Program-made: the position numbers and the translations under genes
Shown: positions 9,102 to 16,700 of the stretch, one piece after another
How the letters are laid out: the number at the start of each line of letters is the position of its first letter
Position numbering within the stretch: position 1 is the stretch's first letter
DNA from: Candidatus Dechloromonas phosphoritropha
GTDB lineage: Bacteria; Pseudomonadota; Gammaproteobacteria; Burkholderiales; Rhodocyclaceae
NCBI GenBank assembly: GCA_016722705.1
Contig: JADKGN010000004.1
Span: 186,001-250,000, forward strand
Length of the DNA stretch: 64,000 nt
Direction of reading: 5' to 3'
Notes under the pieces: model-generated
What the model saw: the letters and a program-made list of their open reading frames with translations, nothing else
Told to the model about the DNA's origin: nothing
The model's database searches: none

Positions 9102-9384
9102 GGATCAGATCCTGTTCGACATGACGACGGGCACGCGGCTTGAGCCCCTTTTCGGTCACCAGATCGACCGGCCTGCCGAACAGTTCTTCCAGGCGGGTCT
9201 TGAGGTCAAAGTAGCCGTCAAAGGTCGCCGGCCCCTCGAATTCCACCAGCACGTCGATATCGCTGTCGTCGCGCAACTCGTCCCGCGCCGCCGATCCGAA
9301 TAGTGCCAGACGCCTCGCGCCATAGCGCTCGCGCACCTCCTCGCGATGCTCGCTCAACAGCTTCAGTACCGTGTCCCGATTCAT
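9091..9384 (-). CDS. mntA: MntA-like nucleotidyltransferase antitoxin
   Basis: The 97 aa protein has the minimal nucleotidyltransferase core: GSAARDELRDDSDIDVLVEF, with GS at 30-31 and the metal-binding aspartates D42 and D44. MntA enzymes transfer AMP from ATP to the active-site Tyr of the cognate HepT. The start has a strong ribosome site (GAGGAG at about 9391-9396). A 66 bp gap separates it from mod upstream. No promoter is obvious in that gap, so it may be co-transcribed with the restriction genes while also being able to act as an independent module. Confidence 0.88.
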   Translation of the reverse strand: MNRDTVLKLLSEHREEVRERYGARRLALFGSAARDELRDDSDIDVLVEFEGPATFDGYFDLKTRLEELFGRPVDLVTEKGLKPRARRHVEQDLIRVA

Positions 9385-9450
9385 GGTCGTTCTCCTCGAT
9401 AGGCATTTTCAACGCAGCGCGCCATTACCGTGCAATGCTCCCACAAATAG

Positions 9451-11100
9451 TCATAAATCCAACGCCTGCTGCCCCGTTGACTTGCTCACCTCGCCCGCTG
9501 GCGGGAGAGGGGCCGGGGGTGAGGGGGGAGCCTGCGGCAGGTTTTCCACCCGCAAGGAATAGTTGTCGTGCCCCCACTCGCAGCGCGACAGCACCTGCTT
9601 GGGAATTTTCTTCACCGTCAGGTTGGGGAAATCGCCGCGACTGCGGAAGGCGGTGCACAACACCAGCAGCGTACGCTCCGGCCCCACCTCGTCGGCCAGT
9701 TGCTGCAACTGCTCATGGGTCAGGCTGGCGGTGGTGACGTAGATGAAATCCCGCTCGGTGGAATGGCCGTGCTGCCAATACGCGGCGTCCGAGGGTGCGT
9801 AGCTGAAGCCTTCCAGCTTGCACAGCGCCTCGGCCAGCATGGCGGCGTTGTAGTCGTGGTGGATGACCCAGTTGCCCCACTTGTCCTTCTCCAGCAGCGA
9901 GGGCGCCAGGCGGTAGTAGCGGAAACCGCCGCCACTTTGCCAGTTGACCGCGGCAGTCACGCCGCCGGGATCGGCGCCGTCGATGACCTTTTGCAGGCGC
10001 GGAATGATATGGGTGTGGCAGTGCTCGCCCAGTTCCACCATGATCCAGCGCCGGCCCATCTTGTGGGCCACCGCGCCGGTGGTGCCGGAACCGGCGAAGG
10101 AGTCTAGGACGAGGTCGCAGGGGTTGGTGGCTATCTCAATAACGCGTTTCATCAGTTTTTCTGGCTTCGGTGTGCCGAACACATCTTCCCCAAAAAGCGC
10201 GACGATTTCCTTCTTCGCGTCTTGCGTATGCCCTACCTCTTCATAAGGCCAGAGCGTTTGCGGAACAACACCTTGCTTTACATCTGCCAGGAATCTTTTG
10301 AGTTGGGGTATCGAGTCCCCGCCTTTACCCCACCAAATTCTATTTTCGGCATCCAGTTCCAATAATTTGTCTTTGGAAATTGACCAAAACCGTCCTTTAG
10401 GCGGTCCGTCGATTACTCGCCCAGATGGACCGGTAACAGAATAAATACCCAAGCTATAAGGGTTGCGAGCAGAAAGATCACTTGTCTTCCAAACGCCACG
10501 ATAATCGTTGTCTGGGTTCTTGTATGCTTTGTCCTGCTTCTCTGACCGAGGCATCGGATTAGGTTTCCAGCGATCCTCGTTCTTTGCGTAGATCAGCACG
10601 TAATCGTGATCTACTGAAAAATGCTTCGCGCTTGATTTTGGAGCGTAGTTCTTTCTCCAAATCACGGACGCCACAAAATTCACCCGCCCAAACACCTCGT
10701 CACACAACACCTTCAGGTAATGCGCCTCGTTGTCGTCGATGGTGATCCAAAGCGAACCATCGTCGGACAGCAGCCGCCGGATGATCTCCAGCCGGTCGCG
10801 CATCAGCGACAGCCAGATCGAATGCTCCACCCCGTCGTCGTAATGCGTGAAGGCGCTGCCGGTGTTGTAGGGCGGGTCGATGAACACACACTTCACCTTG
10901 CCGGAAAACTCCGCCTCCAGTGCCTTCAGCGCCAGCAGGTTGTCGCCGAAGATCAACCGGTTATCGAAAGAGTCAGCCCCGGTGACACGGTGCTTCGCGT
11001 GATAGCTCCGCGCCGGCTCCTCCAGCAAAATGCGCGGCTCCAGCTTGGGCCGGTTCTCCTTGCCGATCCAGGTAAGTTCGAGTTTTTGCTTCTTAGTCAT
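9451..11100 (-). CDS. mod: type III-like adenine-specific DNA methyltransferase (Mod)
   Basis: The 549 aa protein has the N6-adenine methyltransferase motifs in beta-class order: catalytic DPPYNTG at 75-81 and the AdoMet-binding FAGSGTTG at 335-342. The target-recognition segment lies between them (about 150-300). It should methylate an asymmetric site and direct Res. The ATG at 11100 was chosen because it begins MTKKQKLELTWIGKENRP and lies 14 bp after the ietS stop; the longer open frame would overlap ietS. The last ~25 codons (PPSPPAPLPPAGE...) come from a GC-rich palindromic repeat that has been read into the gene, so the native C-terminus was probably different. Confidence 0.9.
   Translation of the reverse strand: MTKKQKLELTWIGKENRPKLEPRILLEEPARSYHAKHRVTGADSFDNRLIFGDNLLALKALEAEFSGKVKCVFIDPPYNTGSAFTHYDDGVEHSIWLSLMRDRLEIIRRLLSDDGSLWITIDDNEAHYLKVLCDEVFGRVNFVASVIWRKNYAPKSSAKHFSVDHDYVLIYAKNEDRWKPNPMPRSEKQDKAYKNPDNDYRGVWKTSDLSARNPYSLGIYSVTGPSGRVIDGPPKGRFWSISKDKLLELDAENRIWWGKGGDSIPQLKRFLADVKQGVVPQTLWPYEEVGHTQDAKKEIVALFGEDVFGTPKPEKLMKRVIEIATNPCDLVLDSFAGSGTTGAVAHKMGRRWIMVELGEHCHTHIIPRLQKVIDGADPGGVTAAVNWQSGGGFRYYRLAPSLLEKDKWGNWVIHHDYNAAMLAEALCKLEGFSYAPSDAAYWQHGHSTERDFIYVTTASLTHEQLQQLADEVGPERTLLVLCTAFRSRGDFPNLTVKKIPKQVLSRCEWGHDNYSLRVENLPQAPPSPPAPLPPAGEVSKSTGQQALDL
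9486..9528. repeat. GC-rich palindromic repeat at the mod 3' end
   Basis: Read on the minus strand, the repeat begins CCCTCACCCCCGGCCCC, followed by a palindromic TCTCCCGCC...GGCGAGG part. A related copy lies inside the SNF2 gene at 17095-17129. This is the kind of short dispersed repeat that bacterial genomes carry between or at the ends of genes; here it encodes the last residues of Mod. Confidence 0.65.
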
Positions 11101-11114
11101 CAATTTCTCGCTGC

Positions 11115-13424
11115 TTAAACACGAACACGCGCGCGTTCGCGTACCTGCAACTGGACACGAATTTCTGTATAGAGCCGTGCTTCTTCGTTTTCGCGGTCGC
11201 TCATGCGGATCACCAGGGCATACGGTTCCTCTTCCAACGTAAACGGTGGAATGCCCCACGCATGATCGTTACGGGTCACCGCAACAAACAATCTGTCCGT
11301 GCGGGACCGCTTGATTGCCCATGTGGATGCCTGCACTGTCCCGTAGGCGCGTTTCTGGGTGCCATAGGTTGTCTTGTTGCAGTTGAGTTCCTTGATGCCG
11401 TCAACCTCATCGACTGTTGCTTTGTCGAATGCTGAGATGGCATGTTCAAGAGTCTTTGCTTCTACCAGCCGAAACTGGAAACGGCTGGCCTTGTAGTCGA
11501 GACGGGTTGTCCGGACCGGCGGACAGTGTGCGAGCGCGACGGTGATTTCGCGCCTGCGGCTTCTTCCGCTGTAGAGACTCTCTGGTATTGGTATTTCATA
11601 GAAGTGATGATGCTTGTCGATCAGGGCCGATTCCGCGATCAAAATAACCTGTTCCTCGGTAGAGCGGTACAGATTGGAAACCTCGACCATTCCGTAACCG
11701 ACCACTCGCGCAATCTGGTCTTCCTTACCATTAAAAAGATCATGGCTTGCGGCAGGTATCTTTCCGCTTGCAACCAACAACGCACGGAGAAGATTCATGC
11801 TGGCATCAGGCACCTCCGCCAATAATCGAGCGGCGGCATGCGCGACATGAGGGGCCGCGAAACTTGTCCCCGCTCTTTCTGCAAGCAATCGCCCTTCCAC
11901 GAAGTCTTTACCAGACGACAGCTCGCCCAGCCACCGATTCGAGACGTTTCCGGTACGCGGATCAATCGCTTGGTTCCCACCGTAGGCCACCAACTCGGGC
12001 TTGATGGCTCCTTTTACTGAACACCCACAACGGGTAAATGACGAAGGCTGGTTCCTCTGCGCAACCGGGATTTCTACCAAATCGTTCGGCCAGCGCCATG
12101 CCGTGGCACTCCGATCCCAGCGGGCAAGGCTTCCTACGGTGAGTACGTTCAAAGCTGGAGCCGGATCAATCAACCTAGCCTCCTCTTTGAAGAGATAATC
12201 TGGGTATTCATTTTTCAACCACTCGATAGGTACATCCTTGAAATTTCCCGTGGGCACGACGAAGAGCACATCCAATTCGCGCGCAAGGCAGTCGAGGGTA
12301 TATGCAAGGCCTCCCACCCGGCCTCCAAGGTAGGGCTTGTTCAGATTGCCGTAGGAAAGGTTGAAGACACGGCAACCATAGTTCTCGTGGAAATATCTTA
12401 CCGCTTCATCCACAATGTTCTCGATAAAGCGCGCGTCAGATTCGGCTTTGCGATCGAGCACGCGCCCGCTCAGCAGGCGCAATTGGGGAATGAACTCCTT
12501 GGCCTGGGCGCAGGCTTCGACATCGCCGTAGAGCGCGATTCCCGCCACCATGGTTCCATGGCCGTCGTCATCATGGGACATCTTGTCCGGAAGCAAGAAG
12601 CCCTGTGCATCGCCTAACGCCGGGGCAAGCAACGGGTGGCCTTCGGCAATGCCGCTATCGAGCACCGCCACCAATGGGGCATCAGCCGGCGGCGCGGATT
12701 GGCTGACTTCCTGGATATCGAGTTGCATGATACCCAGCTCCAGCCCCAAGCGTGGCGGCAGGTCAGCCGCTCGGACATCGCGATGTTTCAACAGCGCTTC
12801 AGCCTGCTTCCGGGAGAGTCGCAGCCGATAGGCAACGAAGTCTTCCACGTTGATGCGATCCAGAATCGCGGCTCCCTCTTTCGCCAACCAAACACTGAAG
12901 GCTGTTGTCATTGCCTCGCGTTCATCACGCCGACCAAGAGGCCACAACTCCACATCGATGACGAAAGGCTCTTGAGTAGGCAGTCCCTCGCGCTTCAAGG
13001 CCCAGCCCATGCGATCTTCCGGTGTCCAGTGGTCGAACGCTTCCAGCGCATAGAGGATATTGGCGTACTTGGGCGACTTGCCATCGGCCAGTTGGCTAAG
13101 CCTTGCCTCGAATTCATCGAGTGCGCTCTTGTCGACGAAGGCAAGTGCGTAGCCACCGTTTTCCTGGCTTACAACCTCAACGCCGGGGAATCCTTGCTCA
13201 ATCTGTTCCGGAGGCAGCGTGCCGACCTTCAACTTGAATAGTGTGCGGTTGTCGAAACCGCCAATGTCTTTAGCGGCTTCCTCAATTGAGGTCGTCAGAC
13301 TTTTTTGAAGCTTGCGTGCGTGCGCAGGCAAATCTGCAGGGGGTGGCGGCGGTCGAAAAGTACCTGGCCGTTTTTGTCTAACAGGTTGCTCGCGTTCAAA
13401 TTTTAAATGGGGGTAGGCTTCCAT
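11115..13424 (-). CDS. ietS: subtilisin-like serine protease IetS
   Basis: The 769 aa protein has a long N-terminal region (1-245) and an S8 peptidase domain with the full triad: Asp256 (VAVLDSGI), His289 (DGHGTMVAG) and Ser521 (AGTSFAAPHVA), plus the oxyanion Asn394 (VPTGN). A beta-rich C-terminal region of about 170 residues follows. I see no signal peptide, so it should act in the cytoplasm. Pairing with an upstream AAA ATPase matches IetAS, first described as a plasmid stability/incompatibility system of the Agrobacterium Ti plasmid and later listed among antiphage systems. It starts 6 bp after ietA and ends 14 bp before mod. Confidence 0.88.
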   Translation of the reverse strand: MEAYPHLKFEREQPVRQKRPGTFRPPPPPADLPAHARKLQKSLTTSIEEAAKDIGGFDNRTLFKLKVGTLPPEQIEQGFPGVEVVSQENGGYALAFVDKSALDEFEARLSQLADGKSPKYANILYALEAFDHWTPEDRMGWALKREGLPTQEPFVIDVELWPLGRRDEREAMTTAFSVWLAKEGAAILDRINVEDFVAYRLRLSRKQAEALLKHRDVRAADLPPRLGLELGIMQLDIQEVSQSAPPADAPLVAVLDSGIAEGHPLLAPALGDAQGFLLPDKMSHDDDGHGTMVAGIALYGDVEACAQAKEFIPQLRLLSGRVLDRKAESDARFIENIVDEAVRYFHENYGCRVFNLSYGNLNKPYLGGRVGGLAYTLDCLARELDVLFVVPTGNFKDVPIEWLKNEYPDYLFKEEARLIDPAPALNVLTVGSLARWDRSATAWRWPNDLVEIPVAQRNQPSSFTRCGCSVKGAIKPELVAYGGNQAIDPRTGNVSNRWLGELSSGKDFVEGRLLAERAGTSFAAPHVAHAAARLLAEVPDASMNLLRALLVASGKIPAASHDLFNGKEDQIARVVGYGMVEVSNLYRSTEEQVILIAESALIDKHHHFYEIPIPESLYSGRSRRREITVALAHCPPVRTTRLDYKASRFQFRLVEAKTLEHAISAFDKATVDEVDGIKELNCNKTTYGTQKRAYGTVQASTWAIKRSRTDRLFVAVTRNDHAWGIPPFTLEEEPYALVIRMSDRENEEARLYTEIRVQLQVRERARVRV

Positions 13425-13430
13425 TATGTA

Positions 13431-14429
13431 TTACGCCCCCGACAGTTGCCGTTTTCTATTCAGTTCACGCTGCTGCGCTTTCTCAATATGGCGAAGCTGG
13501 AGAAACTCCTGTCCTTTGAGAATCATGTCCTTGATGGCATGCCGTAGCACCCGTTCCACGTCGGCATGGGACATCTCCGAGAAGTAAGAAAGAACCCGAT
13601 CATCGTCCAATTCAAAATCGCGGCGTACGCCGCGCAACTTGATCTTCAGAAGTTGCCCAAGCTGTTCACGTGTGGGCAAGCCGAACACCAGCACTTCCTC
13701 GAAGCGCCGCCAGATCGCGGAGTCGAGCATGCCTTCGTGATTAGTGGCAGCAATGATGAGGCTCTTACCCTGATAGGCGTCGAGCATTTGCAGCGCAGCG
13801 TTGACCACACGCTTGAGTTCGCCGTGTTCGCTGGCATCGGCCCTCTCTTTACCCAAGGCATCGAATTCGTCGAAAAGAGCCACCATGGGGGTGGCGTCGA
13901 TGAAGTCGAACACCTTGCGCAGATTGGCGGCCGTCTCTCCCAGATAGGAGGACACCACGCTGTCGAGACGAATAAGCGCAAGCGGAAACCCCAGTTCCGT
14001 GGCAATCACCTCCGCCGTCAGGGTCTTGCCACAGCCCGGCGGGCCGCAAAAGAGGATTTTGTCCGCAGGACGTAGGCCGTAACTTTTGAGCACATCGGCT
14101 CGATGATGCTGTTCAAGGATGTCTTCGATGATCTGTTGGTTGTCTTCGGCAAGGACAACTTCTTCAAGACCACGACCGGGTTCGCGCAGACCAAGGAGCG
14201 GTAGACCGCGCTCCTGATCCATGGGGATGCGTTCCGAGAGTCCACGAGTTGCCGTTGACATGGGACGATGGCCGCCGCCACAAAGGATTTGTTCCAGGTC
14301 ATTGGCGAGCAAATGATGCTGCTTCTGCCTTTCTTCCCGGATGATGGCCTCGGACGCTTGGCGAAAGGCAGACGTATCCCCGGCTGCACCGGCTTTTACC
14401 AATTGTCTCAATATTTTGCCGCTGGCCAT
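13431..14429 (-). CDS. ietA: AAA+ ATPase IetA
   Basis: The 332 aa protein has one AAA+ module: Walker A GPPGCGKT (129-136), Walker B VALFDEFDAL (183-192), sensor 1 IIAATN and an arginine finger in IWRRFEE. The N-terminal ~90 residues are helical and charged. In IetAS pairs the ATPase is thought to restrain or feed the protease; the trigger is unknown. The start ATG at 14429 is preceded by AGGGGG. A 69 bp gap with a hairpin (14465-14483) separates it from the DUF2130 gene, so ietAS could have its own promoter or be a later insertion into the array. Confidence 0.88.
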   Translation of the reverse strand: MASGKILRQLVKAGAAGDTSAFRQASEAIIREERQKQHHLLANDLEQILCGGGHRPMSTATRGLSERIPMDQERGLPLLGLREPGRGLEEVVLAEDNQQIIEDILEQHHRADVLKSYGLRPADKILFCGPPGCGKTLTAEVIATELGFPLALIRLDSVVSSYLGETAANLRKVFDFIDATPMVALFDEFDALGKERADASEHGELKRVVNAALQMLDAYQGKSLIIAATNHEGMLDSAIWRRFEEVLVFGLPTREQLGQLLKIKLRGVRRDFELDDDRVLSYFSEMSHADVERVLRHAIKDMILKGQEFLQLRHIEKAQQRELNRKRQLSGA

Positions 14430-14464
14430 AATGCCCCCTATTTTGGTGGTTTTACCCTATTGAC

Positions 14465-14483
14465 AGGCTCATTAGGCGAGCCT
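14465..14483. repeat. hairpin repeat, copy 1
   Basis: AGGCTCATTAGGCGAGCCT folds as a 6 bp stem (AGGCTC/GAGCCT) with a 7 nt loop. An almost identical copy (one base different) is at 16682-16700. The two lie in the gaps on either side of the KilA-N/DUF2130 gene pair. There is no T-run, so an attenuator, RNA processing site or protein-binding site is as likely as a terminator. Confidence 0.6.
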
Positions 14484-14498
14484 TATGCATCCTCAATA

Positions 14499-15779
14499 CT
14501 ACAAGGTTTTTCCATCTTCAAGCGCCGGGAACCCCAGCCCCTCAATCTCCTGCAACGACTTGCCCGCGATTCCCTGCAAGTCGCCATACATGCCCACCGT
14601 CGCGCCCATCACGCGCTCGATCTGCTCTTCGCGCTTCGCCCACTGTTTCATGATGGCCTTGCGTTCCTTGTCGAGGTCTTCCTGCATCGACGAGAAGGCT
14701 TCGACGATGGCTTCCACACGGTGGCGGAAGCGCGGGCCGGTGAGGTACTGGTAGACCATCTCGGTCTTGGTCTGCTGGCCCTCGGATACCTGCCGCGCCA
14801 TGCTGACCTGAAGCAGGGTATGGCGCAGCACCGTGGCCACCGGCAACGCGGCGCGCGGGCTGGTGACCCAGATGCCGTCCACCACGTCGAAGGCTTCGAC
14901 ACCCTTCGGTAGCACCTGGCTGACGAGCACGGCGACTTCGGCTTTCGCCGTGCGCTGGTCGTCGCGCAGCTTGGCCAGCCAGCCGTCGCTCCAGTTCTTG
15001 GTGCGCTTGGACTCCCAGAGAATCGTGCCGCTGGGCTGGCCGCTGTGGCTCACCACCCGTTGCAGTGCGTCGCCGCCGAACTCGCCCTTGGGCACCGGCT
15101 CAATGGTGTCGAAGGGAAACTTGGCGCGCAGCAGGTTTTCGAGTTCCAGTTCCTGCACTTCGCCCTGCAACTGCTGCGATCCTTGCTCGGCCTTCTGTTT
15201 GAGTTCCTCGATCTTCTGCTGCATCGAGGCGATGGTCTGGTCCTTCTCCATCACCTTGAGCTTGAGCCCTTCTTCGGCCTCGCGTCTGGCCTGGGTGCGG
15301 ACTTCCGTTAAGCCGTCCTGCACGCGCTTTTCGACGGTGAGTTCCAGTTCGCGCTTGGCGTCGTCAAGTTCGCGCTGCTTCCTGATGAGTTCAGCCTGCG
15401 CCTTCTGCGCTTCGGCGAGCTTTTCATTGCGGGACTTGAGAACTTCCTGAAGCTCGGTCAATTCCCGAGCCTTGGTTTCCAGTTCGGCCGCGCTGGCGAG
15501 CTTGGCCTTCTTCGATTCTTCGGCGATCACGCGGGCACGCTCTGCCTTCAACTGAGCGGCGACTTGGTCGGCCACCTGTTCATCCAGGGTGCGCTTGGCT
15601 TCCGCAACCTGCTTTTCCTTGTCGCGGATGCTTTGCTCGCGCTTGGCGATGTCTTCGTCCTTCTGCGCAAGCCGCTGCTCGAACTGCTGGCGCGTGGCGG
15701 CGATCAGGGGCGCGGCGAGCGACTCCGTCAGCCGGATTTCGGTCTTGCAGTTGGGGCAGATGATGGTGGGTTCGGTCAT
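14499..15779 (-). CDS. DUF2130 coiled-coil protein
   Basis: The 426 aa protein begins with a zinc-ribbon-like CPNCKTEIRLTES. A long charged coiled coil follows (about 25-215, full of Glu, Lys, Gln and Arg). The conserved DUF2130 domain follows (LELENLLRAKFPFDTIEPVPKGEFGGD...ILWESKRTKNW). The GTILWESKRTKNW part resembles the beta-strand with E-x-K of PD-(D/E)XK nuclease folds, so nuclease activity is possible but not shown. The ATG at 15779 overlaps the stop of the KilA-N gene (ATGA), so I rejected the much longer open frame upstream. The function of DUF2130 is not established; its place here suggests a defence role. Confidence 0.85.
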   Translation of the reverse strand: MTEPTIICPNCKTEIRLTESLAAPLIAATRQQFEQRLAQKDEDIAKREQSIRDKEKQVAEAKRTLDEQVADQVAAQLKAERARVIAEESKKAKLASAAELETKARELTELQEVLKSRNEKLAEAQKAQAELIRKQRELDDAKRELELTVEKRVQDGLTEVRTQARREAEEGLKLKVMEKDQTIASMQQKIEELKQKAEQGSQQLQGEVQELELENLLRAKFPFDTIEPVPKGEFGGDALQRVVSHSGQPSGTILWESKRTKNWSDGWLAKLRDDQRTAKAEVAVLVSQVLPKGVEAFDVVDGIWVTSPRAALPVATVLRHTLLQVSMARQVSEGQQTKTEMVYQYLTGPRFRHRVEAIVEAFSSMQEDLDKERKAIMKQWAKREEQIERVMGATVGMYGDLQGIAGKSLQEIEGLGFPALEDGKTL

Positions 15780-16618
15780 TTGGTGATCCCTTTTTGTGTG
15801 CCGGCGCCGGGTAAGTGCCTGAGCGTAACGCTCCCCACCAGGGAACGCATCTGGGTAATCGCGATGGCGTTCAATTGCGCCAGGCGTTCTTGCGCGGACA
15901 AGCCTTGGTGGATCAGTACCGAGTTGATGCTTTCGAGGTTCGACAATACGACCAATTGCTCCAGCGTGGCGGCGTCGCGCATGTTGCCCGCTTGCTCGGG
16001 GTTGGCTTGCCGCCACTGCGCGGCCGTGAAGCCGAACAGCGCTACGTTGAGCAAGTCCGCCTCGCTGGCGTAGATGATGCTGATTTGCGCGGGCGTCAGG
16101 CGCGGCGGGATCAAACGCTCTTTGACGGCGTCGGTGTGAATCCGGTAATTGACCTTGGCCAGCGTGCGCTGGAAGCTCCATTCCAGCGCGGTGAGGCGGG
16201 ATTCTTCATCCTTGAGGCGCTGGAATTCCTTGATGAGATAAATCTTGAATTCCGGGCTGAGCCATGAGCCGAATTCAAAGGCAATGTCCTTGTGGGCATA
16301 GGTGCCGCCACCTCTGCCCGCCTTGGCATAAAGACCTATGGCGCCAGTGGCCTCAATCCACTTTTTGGGCGACAGCGCAAAGCTGTTTAGACCTGCCTGA
16401 CTCTTAAACCTATCGAATTCGACAGGTTTAAAGTCCGGGTTGTACAACTGCTCCCAGATACCCAGGAACTCAATCGTGTTTCTGTTGCGCAACCAGTTGT
16501 ACAGAATGCTCTCATCGCCAAAGTGCCTAAGCATATCGGTGAGCGAGATGTAGTCCTGCTCATGGCGGCTTGTGATGGTGACGTCGACACCCTTGACGGA
16601 AATGACTCGATTTTTCAT
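15776..16618 (-). CDS. KilA-N domain protein
   Basis: The 280 aa protein starts MKNRVISVKGVDVTITSRHE and contains the KilA-N DNA-binding region at about 5-115 (DYISLTDMLRHFG...LYNWLRNRNTIEFLGIWEQLYNP...WIEATGAIGLYAKAGRGGGTYAH, FEFGSWLSPEFKIYLIKEFQRLK). KilA-N domains occur in phage, poxvirus and defence-locus proteins and bind DNA. The C-terminal half is helical without a known domain. An upstream TTG (16651) is open, but the ATG at 16618 matches the usual start. It is translationally coupled to DUF2130 by a 4 bp overlap, so the two products probably act together. Confidence 0.87.
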   Translation of the reverse strand: MKNRVISVKGVDVTITSRHEQDYISLTDMLRHFGDESILYNWLRNRNTIEFLGIWEQLYNPDFKPVEFDRFKSQAGLNSFALSPKKWIEATGAIGLYAKAGRGGGTYAHKDIAFEFGSWLSPEFKIYLIKEFQRLKDEESRLTALEWSFQRTLAKVNYRIHTDAVKERLIPPRLTPAQISIIYASEADLLNVALFGFTAAQWRQANPEQAGNMRDAATLEQLVVLSNLESINSVLIHQGLSAQERLAQLNAIAITQMRSLVGSVTLRHLPGAGTQKGITK

Positions 16619-16681
16619 TGGCGCGGCTCTATCGGACAGTTGAGATGGCAAGGCGAACGGCTTCCATTGTATGCATCAAGC

Positions 16682-16700
16682 AGGCTCATCAGGCGAGCCT
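16682..16700. repeat. hairpin repeat, copy 2
   Basis: AGGCTCATCAGGCGAGCCT, the partner of 14465-14483, spans the SNF2 stop codon (16689-16691). The stem pairs perfectly. In both copies GATGCATA lies within about 12 bp, but on opposite sides. Confidence 0.6.
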
